From a virus, in IMG/VR virus record IMGVR_UViG_3300037189_020854, positions 1 through 64,000 of that record: a stretch of 64,000 nt of DNA. One strand, given 5' to 3'. Positions 41,337-49,994 of the stretch are shown here, piece by piece. A program made the translations under genes and the position numbers. The notes beneath the pieces were generated by a model. That model made no database searches. It saw only the letters and a list, made by a program, of their open reading frames with translations, and was not told the DNA's origin. The first letter of the stretch is position 1. The number at the start of each line of letters is the position of its first letter.

Positions 41337-41345
41337 ATCTATAAT
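41317..41345 (+). promoter_or_regulatory. sigma-70 promoter TTGACT-17-TATAAT overlapping the terminator
   Basis: TTGACT (41317-41322) is the terminator loop plus one stem base, the T run is the spacer and TATAAT is at 41340-41345. It is 23 nt before ATG 41369 and drives the 80-aa gene and thyX. Confidence 0.78.
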
Positions 41346-41368
41346 TATTTGTGTGAGGGTTTATAAAA

Positions 41369-41611
41369 ATGGATAAAGAAAAACTTAAATTCATAGTAAG
41401 AAATCTTGAGTCTCTTGTTGACTGTCTTAAGTCGGAAATTTACTCTGATGTTGATGTGAATTCATACAAGCAAGAATTTCAATACGAAGAAATTGCCCCT
41501 TATATCGATGATTATGATGAAGTTTTTTATGATGAGGAAGATGATAATGAAAAATATGAATCAGTAAAAATTAATAAAAAAAATACAAATAATGATGGAG
41601 ATGGACTGTGA
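41369..41611 (+). CDS. 80-aa acidic hypothetical protein
   Basis: A soluble protein with a helical start and a very acidic, Tyr-rich centre (DDYDEVFYDEEDDN). It overlaps the GTG start of thyX by 4 nt (GTGA), so it is coupled to it. No family is recognised. Confidence 0.65.
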   Translation: MDKEKLKFIVRNLESLVDCLKSEIYSDVDVNSYKQEFQYEEIAPYIDDYDEVFYDEEDDNEKYESVKINKKNTNNDGDGL

Positions 41612-42330
41612 AGGAACTCAACGAAGAATTCGAATTCATGAAACCAGAAGTAAAACTTGTTTCAGTAACACCAGATGCAGAAAAGCATATGGCATACTGT
41701 GCAAGAGTAAGTAACCCAAAGAATCAAGACAATGAAAGTTTTGATGGATTGCTCAAGTATTGTATTAAACATCAGCACTGGAGCATCTTTGAGCAAGCAA
41801 CGATGACTGTAGAGATTAATACTACAAGAGGTATCGCGGCTCAGATTTTACGTCACCGTTCTTTTACATATCAAGAATTTTCACAACGATATGCAGATAC
41901 TAATCTTCTGAATCAAACTATCCCTCTTCCAGAACTTCGTCGGCAGGATGATAAGAATCGCCAGAATAGTATCGACGATATTCCTGACTATTTGAAACTC
42001 ACTCTACTAGAAGACATCAGAATGCATTTTGAGCAGTCTCAGAGACTCTACAACCGCCTTCTAGACAAGGGAGTAGCAAAGGAGTGTGCAAGGTTTGTAC
42101 TGCCCTTAGCGACGCCCACACGCCTCTATATGACCGGTTCTGTAAGGTCATGGATACACTACATTGATTTGCGTTCTGCACATGGTACACAGAAAGAACA
42201 TATGGAGATTGCAGAAGCAGTTCGTTGTATTTTTACTTGTAAATTTCCAGCAGTGTCTGCTGCTCTTGGTTGGACTCGGGATAATTGTGATGATTGTGAA
42301 AGTATTCAACCCTCAATTCGTATAGACTAA
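41608..42330 (+). CDS. thyX: FAD-dependent thymidylate synthase
   Basis: The 240-aa protein has the ThyX motif RHRSFTYQEFSQRY (residues 82-95; RHR-x7-S-x-RY). It makes dTMP from dUMP with FAD and methylene-tetrahydrofolate. The GTG start at 41608 has GGAG upstream; ATG 41638 is an alternative. Fits the need for thymidine in an AT-rich phage. Confidence 0.95.
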   Translation: MKELNEEFEFMKPEVKLVSVTPDAEKHMAYCARVSNPKNQDNESFDGLLKYCIKHQHWSIFEQATMTVEINTTRGIAAQILRHRSFTYQEFSQRYADTNLLNQTIPLPELRRQDDKNRQNSIDDIPDYLKLTLLEDIRMHFEQSQRLYNRLLDKGVAKECARFVLPLATPTRLYMTGSVRSWIHYIDLRSAHGTQKEHMEIAEAVRCIFTCKFPAVSAALGWTRDNCDDCESIQPSIRID

Positions 42331-42333
42331 ATA
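42327..42333 (+). promoter_or_regulatory. possible late promoter CTAAATA
   Basis: CTAAATA overlaps the thyX stop and lies 26 nt before the TTG start at 42360. Confidence 0.5.
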
Positions 42334-42359
42334 TTCTCATATAAAATGGAGGAGTAAAC

Positions 42360-42602
42360 TTGGCGATTTATCCGATTATTCATAAAGAAACTGGTGAGAA
42401 AAAAGTTATTGAAATGAGTGTCCATGACATTCAACAATGGTATAAAGACAATCCCGAATGGCAAAGGGATTGGTCTGAAGGGTGTGCATCTCCAGGAGAA
42501 GTTGGAGAATGGCAAAATAAACTCATCCAGAAAAACCCTGGATGGAATGATGTTTTAGGTCGTGCGGCAAAGATGCCGGGTTCAAAAGTCAAAAAAATCT
42601 AA
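42360..42602 (+). CDS. 80-aa FmdB-like protein lacking the zinc cysteines
   Basis: TTG 42360 is preceded by a strong GGAGG. The protein begins AIYPIIHKETGEKKVIEMS, the beta-hairpin layout of FmdB/zinc-ribbon proteins of cyanophages, but has no CxxC pairs. The rest contains EWQNKLIQKNPGW and a basic end. Function unknown. Confidence 0.6.
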   Translation: MAIYPIIHKETGEKKVIEMSVHDIQQWYKDNPEWQRDWSEGCASPGEVGEWQNKLIQKNPGWNDVLGRAAKMPGSKVKKI

Positions 42603-42608
42603 CTTTAT

Positions 42609-43361
42609 ATGGCAAGAAGAAAAAGAGAAGACCAACCAATCGGAGTTGGAATGACTACAAAGCAAATGAAGCGTAAGAAGCCAATCAATCTTGATTTGAT
42701 GAGAGAGATTGAACCTCTCACTGAAAATCAAAAACTTTTATATAAAGCATATGAAAAAAATCAAAACATCGTTGCTTATGGATGTGCAGGAACAGGTAAA
42801 ACATTTATTACATTGTACAATGCACTTCAAGATGTTTTAGATGAAAGAAGTCCTTATGAAAAAATTTACATCGTAAGGTCTCTTGTTGCTACTCGCGAGA
42901 TTGGTTTTCTTCCAGGAGACCATGAAGATAAATCGTCACTTTATCAAATTCCTTATAAGAATATGGTAAAGTATATGTTCCAAATGCCCGATGATGCATC
43001 TTTCGAAATGCTCTATGGAAACCTCAAAACTCAAGGAACTATTAGTTTTTGGTCTACTTCTTTTATTCGCGGAACTACTTTGGATAATTCAATTATCATA
43101 GTAGACGAATTTCAAAATCTGAACTATCATGAACTTGATAGTATCATCACTCGTGTTGGTGAAAATAGTAAGATTATGTTCTGTGGTGATGCTACTCAAA
43201 GCGATCTTATTAAGACCAATGAAAAGAATGGAATTATTGACTTTATGAAAGTTCTTCGTATTATGCCTTCAATTGATATTGTTGAATTTGGAGTTGATGA
43301 TATTGTTCGCTCAGGTCTAGTTAAGGAGTATATTTTGGCTAAAATGGAAGTCGGTGTATGA
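42609..43361 (+). CDS. phoH: PhoH-like ATPase
   Basis: The 250-aa protein has the Walker A motif GCAGTGKT (58-65) and a Walker B IIIVDEFQNL near 160, with the YIVRSLVATREIGFLPGD stretch typical of PhoH. It is a cytoplasmic ATPase of the helicase-related PhoH class; its exact job in phages is unsettled. No Pho-type box is visible in front of it. It overlaps the nuclease gene by 4 nt. Confidence 0.93.
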   Translation: MARRKREDQPIGVGMTTKQMKRKKPINLDLMREIEPLTENQKLLYKAYEKNQNIVAYGCAGTGKTFITLYNALQDVLDERSPYEKIYIVRSLVATREIGFLPGDHEDKSSLYQIPYKNMVKYMFQMPDDASFEMLYGNLKTQGTISFWSTSFIRGTTLDNSIIIVDEFQNLNYHELDSIITRVGENSKIMFCGDATQSDLIKTNEKNGIIDFMKVLRIMPSIDIVEFGVDDIVRSGLVKEYILAKMEVGV

Positions 43362-44038
43362 CATTTATTCATCATAATTACTTGGGTGATCTTGAATTAG
43401 AAAAGAAAGAAACAAACGGCACTCGCTTTTACCATCTTCCTGATGGGCAGTGGGTGCCTTCAATTACCTCAGTTACCTCATTTTACAATCGTCAAATTTT
43501 TGTTGATTGGAGAAAGCGTGTTGGTATTGAGGAAGCAAATCGTATTACAAAAAAAGCAACTTCAAGAGGAACAGATTTTCACCAAGTATGTCAGGATTAT
43601 CTAGAAAATAAAGAACTTGACTGGAATAATTATCAACTCCTAACAAAACATATGTTTTATCATGCTAAATCAGAGCTTGATAAGATAAATAATATTCACG
43701 CGATTGAAAGAACTCTCTATTCAGAATATCTTGGACTTGCAGGAAGAGTTGATTGTATCGCAGAATATGATGGAGAACTAGCAGTTATTGACTTTAAAAC
43801 CTCAGAAAAAATTAAACCAGAAGCGTGGATTGAAAATTATTTTGTTCAAGAAACATTCTATGCAGCTGCTTACTACGAACTAACAGGAAAGGTTGTAAAA
43901 AAACTTATTACATTGATGGTTACTCCTGGAGGAGAAGTCAAGGTATTTGACAAAAGGAATAAAGGGGACTATATTAAGTTATTAGTTCGCTATATTAAAG
44001 AATTTGTACATCACAATACTAGGCCAGATGGAGAATGA
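43358..44038 (+). CDS. PD-(D/E)XK nuclease (RecB-like exonuclease)
   Basis: The 226-aa protein has the nuclease core GLAGRVDCIAEYDGELAVID plus DFKTSE (G..D..DxK), near residues 125-150, and QETFYAAAYYELTG, the QxxxY motif of RecB-family nucleases. It degrades or trims DNA with magnesium. It sits between phoH and the late transcription factor gene gp33, in the DNA metabolism block. Confidence 0.85.
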   Translation: MTFIHHNYLGDLELEKKETNGTRFYHLPDGQWVPSITSVTSFYNRQIFVDWRKRVGIEEANRITKKATSRGTDFHQVCQDYLENKELDWNNYQLLTKHMFYHAKSELDKINNIHAIERTLYSEYLGLAGRVDCIAEYDGELAVIDFKTSEKIKPEAWIENYFVQETFYAAAYYELTGKVVKKLITLMVTPGGEVKVFDKRNKGDYIKLLVRYIKEFVHHNTRPDGE

Positions 44039-44285
44039 ATTAGAAAAAGTATTAGAAAATAAGTTCTTCTGCCCATCACGTTTTGCACAAGAGATCGAAA
44101 ATCTTGTGCAAATAAATGTTGATATGAATTATATTGATGCTATTATTTACTTCTGTGAACAAAATAGTATTGACTTAGAATCGGTTCCAAAACTTATTTC
44201 AAAACCACTGAAAGAAAAAATTAAGTACGAAGCAATGGAACTGAACTTTTTGAAAAAAACATCGCGTGCAAAATTAATTTTTTAA
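44028..44285 (+). CDS. gp33: late transcription co-activator gp33
   Basis: The 85-aa protein (ATG 44028, chosen because the conserved part begins MENELEKVLENKFFCPSRFA) is a small helical protein of the T4 gp33 type, with KLISKPLKEKIKYEAMELN in the middle. In T4, gp33 links the sliding clamp to RNA polymerase for late transcription. Its presence agrees with the many late-promoter elements. It overlaps the previous gene by 11 nt. Confidence 0.8.
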   Translation: MENELEKVLENKFFCPSRFAQEIENLVQINVDMNYIDAIIYFCEQNSIDLESVPKLISKPLKEKIKYEAMELNFLKKTSRAKLIF

Positions 44286-44882
44286 ATGGCTCCCTTTGAT
44301 GCTTATAAATGTTATCTGTCTTTGAAAAATCATTTTACCAAAGACAGTTATGATTACTTTAAATATTGCGGAAAATCAAGAGCAACTGTTCAATCATTTT
44401 ATAAAAGAAAAGATAGATTTTGGTTTGAAAAAGTATCAAGACAAAAATCAGATCAAGAAGTTATAGATTTTTTTGTTGCTAATTTTGTATCTTGTCCAGA
44501 TCCAGAAACACTTTGGATTGGAGAAATGATCAAAGAGGGAGAGGAAAGATACCAAAACTGGCAGAAGAAAATTCAATCACTTTCTTATGTCTTCAAGGAA
44601 GAAAGTCAATCTTTATTTGAAGAAAATAAATTTCAGGATGTTTTTAAATGTTCTAAAGGACATCCAGTTCTTTTAAAGAAATTTTTAAGTGGTAAAGTTT
44701 CTTTGGAAACAATGGTTCTTCTTGATAGAGTATTTGCATATTCGAATAACTTTGATAAAAAACTGCAAGATCCTGTGTGGAAAACCGTCAGTCGTAGAAT
44801 TAAAAAATACAGCCCTTTCATAAATACTGACGTATTTCGTTATAAAAAAATTTTGAAAGAAATTATTCTGGAGGATCAATGA
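44286..44882 (+). CDS. gp59: DNA helicase loader gp59
   Basis: The 198-aa protein matches the gp59 layout: an N-terminal helical domain (FDAYKCYLSLKNHFTKDSY), a middle with FWFEKVSRQK and a C-terminal domain with SGKVSLETMVLLDRV. In T4 gp59 binds gp32 and loads the gp41 helicase. The position just before gp32 supports this. Confidence 0.82.
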   Translation: MAPFDAYKCYLSLKNHFTKDSYDYFKYCGKSRATVQSFYKRKDRFWFEKVSRQKSDQEVIDFFVANFVSCPDPETLWIGEMIKEGEERYQNWQKKIQSLSYVFKEESQSLFEENKFQDVFKCSKGHPVLLKKFLSGKVSLETMVLLDRVFAYSNNFDKKLQDPVWKTVSRRIKKYSPFINTDVFRYKKILKEIILEDQ

Positions 44883-45223
44883 GTTTTTTTAGTTCCGAAG
44901 TCGTTCGTGCAGAGATGACGGAAATTGCAGAACTTCAAGAACAAATTTACGGAAACATTTTTAAGTTTCCAACAATGAGTAAAGAAGAAAAGCTTGAGCA
45001 TGTTGAAGTTTTAGAAAAACTTTTGGATAAGCAAAAAATTCTCTACACAAGAATGAGTTTGTCTGATGATCCCGAAGCAATTGAAATGAAAGAACGTATC
45101 GTTCGGTCTGCAGTTATGATGGGAATGCCCCCAGGAACTGATATGAATATCATTCTTAATAATATGTCTAAGATGCTTGATGTAATGAAAGAAAAAATTG
45201 ACAAGACAGGTTCTGACCTGTAG
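44879..45223 (+). CDS. conserved protein of the DUF1825 type
   Basis: The 114-aa helical protein starts MSFFSSEVVRAEMTEIAELQ, like the DUF1825 proteins of cyanobacteria and cyanophages. It is coupled to gp59 by a 4-nt overlap and precedes gp32. Function unknown. Confidence 0.7.
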   Translation: MSFFSSEVVRAEMTEIAELQEQIYGNIFKFPTMSKEEKLEHVEVLEKLLDKQKILYTRMSLSDDPEAIEMKERIVRSAVMMGMPPGTDMNIILNNMSKMLDVMKEKIDKTGSDL

Positions 45224-45226
45224 AAT
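45198..45226 (+). promoter_or_regulatory. sigma-70 promoter TTGACA-17-TAGAAT with a palindromic spacer (gp32)
   Basis: TTGACA (45198-45203) and TAGAAT (45221-45226) are 17 nt apart. The spacer holds the inverted repeat ACAGGT/ACCTGT (45206-45221), which could be an operator or an RNA hairpin. The gp32 ATG is 46 nt downstream. Confidence 0.68.
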
Positions 45227-45271
45227 AACGAAGTACACAAAAGCCAAATCCTATTAATACGGAGTAATCTA

Positions 45272-46219
45272 ATGTCTTTCGAAAATCTCAAGAAACAATC
45301 CAAACTGGGTTCTCTGACTTCTAAACTGGTAAAAGAAGTAGAGAAAATGAGCACTACTTCTGGAGGTGCTGATGAGCGTCTCTGGAAACCAGAGATGGAT
45401 AAAACAGGTAACGGTTTCGCAGTAATTCGTTTTCTTCCTGCTCCTGAAGGAGAGGAACTTCCTTGGGCAAAGATGTATTCACATGCTTTCCAAGGACCTG
45501 GTGGATGGTATATTGAAAACTCTCTGACCACAATCGGTCAAAAAGATCCTCTTGGAGAATACAACCGAGAGCTGTGGAATACTGGTACTGAATCTAATAA
45601 AGAAATTGTACGTAAGCAAAAGCGTAAACTATCTTATTACAGCAACATCTATATTGTAAAGGATCCTGTAAATCCTCAGAATGAAGGTAAAGTCTTTCTG
45701 TTTAAGTATGGTAAGAAAATCTTCGATAAGATCATGGAAGCAATGCAACCTGAGTTTGAGGATGAAACTCCTATCAATCCTTTTGATTTCTGGCAGGGTG
45801 CTAATTTCAAACTCAAGATCGTAAAGAAAGATGGATACTGGAATTACGATAAGTCCGAATTTGGTTCCATTGAACCACTACTGGACGATGATGATGCGAT
45901 GGAAGCAATCTGGAAGAAGCAGTATTCTCTGACTGCAATCACTGCTCCCGATCAGTTCAAGTCATATGAAGATCTTGAGCGTCGTATGAATATGGTTCTG
46001 GGCATCAAAAATTCTTCTCCTGCTCGCTCCCGTGCTGTGGTTGAACAGGAAGATGACCTAGAAGAGTTCTCTCAAACCCCTACTGTTCAAGATCGTGTAG
46101 TGGAAGAACTGGAACAATCTTATGCTCGTTCTAAGTCTCCTTCTCTTCCCAAAATTGCAACGGAAGATGAAGATGAAGATGATGCTCTTGCATATTTCTC
46201 ACGTCTTGCTGAAGAATGA
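45272..46219 (+). CDS. gp32: single-stranded DNA-binding protein gp32
   Basis: The 315-aa protein has the basic N-terminal LAST-like region (MSFENLKKQSKLGSLTSKL), the OB-fold core with FAVIRFLPAPEGEELPW and YYSNIYIVKDPVNPQNEG, and an acidic C-terminal tail (EDEDEDD). It covers single-stranded DNA in replication and recombination and recruits gp59. The core has fewer Cys than T4 gp32, as is usual in cyanophages. It converges on gp53 with no space for a terminator. Confidence 0.95.
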   Translation: MSFENLKKQSKLGSLTSKLVKEVEKMSTTSGGADERLWKPEMDKTGNGFAVIRFLPAPEGEELPWAKMYSHAFQGPGGWYIENSLTTIGQKDPLGEYNRELWNTGTESNKEIVRKQKRKLSYYSNIYIVKDPVNPQNEGKVFLFKYGKKIFDKIMEAMQPEFEDETPINPFDFWQGANFKLKIVKKDGYWNYDKSEFGSIEPLLDDDDAMEAIWKKQYSLTAITAPDQFKSYEDLERRMNMVLGIKNSSPARSRAVVEQEDDLEEFSQTPTVQDRVVEELEQSYARSKSPSLPKIATEDEDEDDALAYFSRLAEE

Positions 46220-46891
46220 TTAGCTAGTTAATTTTATATTATCTCCTCTCTTAAGGGTCTCGCTAACATATTGCGAAGACCCTTTTTTATATTCCATAAG
46301 ATCGCTCATGTTATCTAATATAATACTTAGATATTCTTTTTTAATTACATAAATGTTTCTCTTATCATTTTCTATTTTATCTTCATATTCATAATTTGTT
46401 ACTTCTAATGTTATATCTCCAGTATCAATCTGCTCATCAGTAAAGTAATCATAATAACTTACAGAATATCCTGATGGAACTTCAAGACCTGCAGGTACAA
46501 TTATAACTCCTTGACTATTTTTAACTTCTGTAGTTTCATAATGATGAATTCCACTGTAAAGAGTTTCATAATCACCATACTTATTCATCAGATAACTATC
46601 AAAGGAATCTTGAGTTAATGGCCACTCTGTTTGAATATTGACTATATTGTTACAGATAAGAACTAACCAGTCTAATGTTGAATCACCATAAACATCAAAA
46701 GCGACATTATCTGGGCGATCATTTCCTCTAATTTTATATCTTTCAAAGAAAGTTAAATCTTGAAAAATATCTTCACGAAGTTTACCTCTTTTAAAGATAT
46801 TTTTTACTTGAATATAATCCCCAATATTACTGTTTGGTAGTCTATTAACATAGTCAAAGTTTGGGACTTGGCGGAAGTATGGATTAGACAT
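46220..46891 (-). CDS. gp53: baseplate wedge protein gp53
   Basis: The 223-aa protein starts MSNPYFRQVPNFDYVNRLPN and has DVYGDSTLDWLVLICNNI, conserved in gp53 of T4-like phages. gp53 joins wedges around the hub during baseplate assembly. It is the last gene of a minus-strand set. Confidence 0.9.
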   Translation of the reverse strand: MSNPYFRQVPNFDYVNRLPNSNIGDYIQVKNIFKRGKLREDIFQDLTFFERYKIRGNDRPDNVAFDVYGDSTLDWLVLICNNIVNIQTEWPLTQDSFDSYLMNKYGDYETLYSGIHHYETTEVKNSQGVIIVPAGLEVPSGYSVSYYDYFTDEQIDTGDITLEVTNYEYEDKIENDKRNIYVIKKEYLSIILDNMSDLMEYKKGSSQYVSETLKRGDNIKLTS

Positions 46892-46892
46892 T

Positions 46893-48275
46893 TTAGTAAC
46901 CTATGAAGTTATCTTGATCTTTATCTAGATCTGTGTAATCATCATTAAAGATTGGTTCTAGTTCTTGGAATTGTAATTGCAATTCATAAGAAGTCATAGA
47001 TGGTTCTCCTGCGTAAGTCATATATTGACCATCTGGAGTGTAATTAACATTGCATTGGGTTAATGCACACTCTTTAAATGTATTTAAGTATGGGTGCTTT
47101 TTTTTACCTGCGGTTAAATATTCTATACCAAAAGTATTTGGTGCTTTTAAAAGAAGAATAGATTGGCTCCTTTGAACAGACATTGCTTGTTTAAAATATC
47201 TAATAATTGTTCTAACAATTTTTGCTTCACTTGCACTTCTTGGAGATAATCTAAATGAAAAACTAAAACTTCTTAATTGAGGTCCCGTGAATAATAACTC
47301 TGAATTTGGGTTTAATACCTGACCATATGCTCTTGAAAGCACATTTGTTCCCGTTACTGCTTGATTAGTTTTTACTGCTACAATAGAAGCAAGAGTTTTT
47401 TTATCAGTTGCATTTATAGCACCGATTGTATTTTGTGCTGAGGCAGTACCTGCTTCTACACCACCAGAAACAAAACTAGTAATAAAGTCCGAAATTCCTT
47501 GAGTTGCAAGATCTAAATCATCTCTCTGCCAATCGGCACTGTTTGAGTCGCTAATTCCTCCAGGAATAGGTAAAAAAATAGTTCCTATTGGAGTCTTGTT
47601 CTTTAATCTTCTTCTATCGTAATTTTCCGTAAAACTCAATCCTCTTGCCTCATAATTAAAAATTGTAAATTTTATACAATCTTGGTGTTCAAGTTGAAGA
47701 TTTTCTGGATATCTTATGTTTGTTGATGCTTCGTTATATTTTTTTCTTGCTATTGCTTCTTTTTTAGATTCTTCATCAAGTGCAGTAAGATCTTCTTTCT
47801 TTATGCCTGATGCGTTTGGAGATTCTTCTTGTTGTTGTGGAGTATTATTAAGTGCTGCTTCTGTCTGTACTGGAGTTGCTCCTTGCTTCGGTAATGCTGC
47901 TCTTACAGATCCAACCACTGCTTTATTTAAAGAACCTCCAGGTTTAATAGAGCTAATTTCCTCAGCAGTAAGATTGGTATTAGATGTTGTTATTGGTTGA
48001 TTTTCATTTGTCCCTCTTCCTGAACCTGGAGTAAACCAAGTTTTTCCACCATCTCTAGTAACAGCAGTATCTGGATAATCTGGAGTGCTTCCTCTCCCTT
48101 CAACTGCTTTTTGAATCCTAACTTCAGAACTTATTACCTTACCATCTTTTAGAGTTGCTACTGTTTCTGTTCTATACTTAATACCATTTAAAATAAATGG
48201 TTCGCTAATAGTATTTCTCTGCCCACTGGCTCCACCAGGATTTCCACCAGATTGGTATGTTTGTGAAGACGGCAC
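46893..48275 (-). CDS. gp48: baseplate tail-tube cap gp48
   Basis: The 460-aa protein has an N-terminal Ser/Gly/Asn-rich part (1-150) and a C-terminal half with SFSFRLSPRSASEAKIVRTI, which resembles the tube-forming domain of gp48/gp54. gp48 caps the baseplate and starts the tail tube. The extended N-terminus is unlike T4 (364 aa). A late promoter lies upstream on the same strand. Confidence 0.82.
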   Translation of the reverse strand: MPSSQTYQSGGNPGGASGQRNTISEPFILNGIKYRTETVATLKDGKVISSEVRIQKAVEGRGSTPDYPDTAVTRDGGKTWFTPGSGRGTNENQPITTSNTNLTAEEISSIKPGGSLNKAVVGSVRAALPKQGATPVQTEAALNNTPQQQEESPNASGIKKEDLTALDEESKKEAIARKKYNEASTNIRYPENLQLEHQDCIKFTIFNYEARGLSFTENYDRRRLKNKTPIGTIFLPIPGGISDSNSADWQRDDLDLATQGISDFITSFVSGGVEAGTASAQNTIGAINATDKKTLASIVAVKTNQAVTGTNVLSRAYGQVLNPNSELLFTGPQLRSFSFSFRLSPRSASEAKIVRTIIRYFKQAMSVQRSQSILLLKAPNTFGIEYLTAGKKKHPYLNTFKECALTQCNVNYTPDGQYMTYAGEPSMTSYELQLQFQELEPIFNDDYTDLDKDQDNFIGY

Positions 48276-48290
48276 TTTTACACGTAGTTT

Positions 48291-48683
48291 TTATTTATTT
48301 AGACGGAATTTTGCATATTGAAGAGATAGAAGTTCATCAAGTTCTTCATACTTAACTACATGCAGTTGTCCTGCTATCTCTTCCCAAGTATAATTTCTAG
48401 GTTGTCTCCAGTGAAAATTAATTGCTTTAAATCCCCATTTTTGTATTTCTGTACAAGCAATTAGTGGATGTTGATCATAATCAATTCCTGGAGTTTTGGG
48501 ATTGTAGATAAAAGTATAAAACTTTCCCACCTCTGGTATCCAAGTCTTTTCAGTAAAAAATTGCATAATTAAAATCATTATATCTTCTGGATCTTTTATA
48601 CCCAACCTTTCAACTTCCTGCTTGAGTTTTTTAACTCTTGCAGTTGAACCAGAAGAAACATATTGTCCAAATCCTCCTGCCAT
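48291..48683 (-). CDS. 130-aa T4-like cyanophage structural/assembly protein
   Basis: A soluble protein with aromatic stretches (FFTEKTWIPEVGKFYTFIY, NFHWRQPRNYTWEEI). Its place between gp4 and gp48 suggests a head-completion or baseplate role. I cannot name a T4 counterpart. It overlaps the gp4 stop by one base. Confidence 0.6.
   Translation of the reverse strand: MAGGFGQYVSSGSTARVKKLKQEVERLGIKDPEDIMILIMQFFTEKTWIPEVGKFYTFIYNPKTPGIDYDQHPLIACTEIQKWGFKAINFHWRQPRNYTWEEIAGQLHVVKYEELDELLSLQYAKFRLNK
48292..48299 (-). promoter_or_regulatory. late promoter AATAAATA (minus strand)
   Basis: On the minus strand this octamer lies 16 nt before the gp48 start at 48275 and overlaps the stop of the upstream gene. 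Confidence 0.6.
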
Positions 48684-49126
48684 TATTTTATACCCAATTG
48701 ATCTTCTGTGATAACTTTGAACTCTATAAGTCTATCCTTACAAAACTCATCTGCTGCTTTCCACTTTGCTTGATTTATTGCATATGTTTTTGCTTCATAA
48801 AGATATGATTTAGTTATTCTTGATTTTTTTTGTGGAGGAATTGTTTGTTTTTTTGGCTTCACTTCAATAACATAAGTTTTTATTTCTCCAGTTTGTTCTT
48901 TGACTTTAACTATAAAATCTGGAAAATACCTATGTATCTTATTATCAACTGGCGATCTATATGGAATTGAAAATTCCTCACTTCCCCACTCTAAAATATT
49001 TTCATTGTGATCGCACCAATAGCAAAATTTCCTTTCCCAGCTACTTCTGCAAATAATATTATTTGCATCACCTTTATATTTTTGGGGAAATGATGGTTTG
49101 TATTTGCTTTTAATACTTTCTGCCAT
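48683..49126 (-). CDS. gp4: head completion protein gp4 (nuclease fold)
   Basis: The 147-aa protein matches gp4/gp50 of T4-like phages: CRSSWERKFCYWCDHNENIL at about 27-46 and a nuclease-like YFPDFIVKVKEQTGEIKTYV with IEVKPK (D..E-x-K) near 70-95. It finishes the packaged head, probably by trimming DNA or forming the neck. It opens the minus-strand set and has its own late promoter. Confidence 0.85.
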   Translation of the reverse strand: MAESIKSKYKPSFPQKYKGDANNIICRSSWERKFCYWCDHNENILEWGSEEFSIPYRSPVDNKIHRYFPDFIVKVKEQTGEIKTYVIEVKPKKQTIPPQKKSRITKSYLYEAKTYAINQAKWKAADEFCKDRLIEFKVITEDQLGIK

Positions 49127-49158
49127 TATCTTTACTACATAATATATCAGTCAAAAAA

Positions 49159-49166
49159 TATTTATA
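49159..49166 (-). promoter_or_regulatory. late promoter TATAAATA (minus strand) of gp4
   Basis: Read on the minus strand this is the exact T4 late octamer, 32 nt before the gp4 start. It overlaps the beginning of the divergent plus-strand gene at 49168. Confidence 0.65.
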
Positions 49167-49167
49167 A

Positions 49168-49962
49168 ATGCCTACCAAAAGGACAGTAGATCAAATTAAA
49201 GCAAATTTACTTCGTCCAGCACTTACTTCTTATTTTGAAGTTGAGATTCCAAAAATATCATCTAGAACTGGTGAATTTGAATCATTCTTAAGTAATAATG
49301 GCGTTTTATTCAATCAAGAAAAACTTAATTTACTATGCTCCGAAACTTCTCTTCCAGGTTCTTCACTTGCCACCCATGAAATCAATAATGATTATATGGG
49401 AGTAACTGAAAGACATGCATATAGAAGAATATATGATGATCGTATTGATTTTTCTTTTTATGTAGATGCTGAAAATTATTTACCCATCAGATATTTTGAG
49501 TCATGGATAAAGTGGATTGTGGATGAGAGTATTGCATCTGGAGATAAAGGTCCTGTAGGAGTACTGAATAAATCATATTTTTATAGAATGAAATATCCTG
49601 ATGATTATGTTTGTGATAGTGGATTAAAAATTACAAAATTTGAAAGGGATCATACTAATAGATCATTGGAGTATGAATTTGTAAGAGCATATCCAATATC
49701 TATTACATCAATGCCAGTTTCGTATGATACATCATCTCTTCTAAAATGCACAGTTTCATTTACATATCTAAGATACGTTCTTAAACCTTCAAACGGAAAT
49801 AGAGATAATGTATCCTCTATTCAGAGAGAAATAAAATCTGGAGATCCTTCATCGCCAGTAACACAAGCAGCAATAAATGGATCATATTATGGTCCTGCCT
49901 TTCAAACGAATGAAGAAGCAAATAGGCAGGCTGCAATTTTAAGAGGGGAGAATGTGCAATAA
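49168..49962 (+). CDS. tail-tube-fold baseplate protein (gp54/gp19 family)
   Basis: The 264-aa protein has CSETSLPGSSLATHEINNDY and YFESWIKWIVDE, the pattern of tube proteins (gp19) and of tube initiators such as gp54. Its length is nearer to gp54 than to gp19 (163 aa). It starts the plus-strand baseplate block and likely connects baseplate and tube. Which of the two it is cannot be settled by eye. Confidence 0.68.
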   Translation: MPTKRTVDQIKANLLRPALTSYFEVEIPKISSRTGEFESFLSNNGVLFNQEKLNLLCSETSLPGSSLATHEINNDYMGVTERHAYRRIYDDRIDFSFYVDAENYLPIRYFESWIKWIVDESIASGDKGPVGVLNKSYFYRMKYPDDYVCDSGLKITKFERDHTNRSLEYEFVRAYPISITSMPVSYDTSSLLKCTVSFTYLRYVLKPSNGNRDNVSSIQREIKSGDPSSPVTQAAINGSYYGPAFQTNEEANRQAAILRGENVQ

Positions 49963-49965
49963 ATA
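49958..49965 (+). promoter_or_regulatory. late promoter AATAAATA of gp26
   Basis: The octamer overlaps the stop of the preceding gene and lies 29 nt before ATG 49995. Confidence 0.62.
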
Positions 49966-49994
49966 ATCACACCTGAATTTTTCTATAGGTCATT

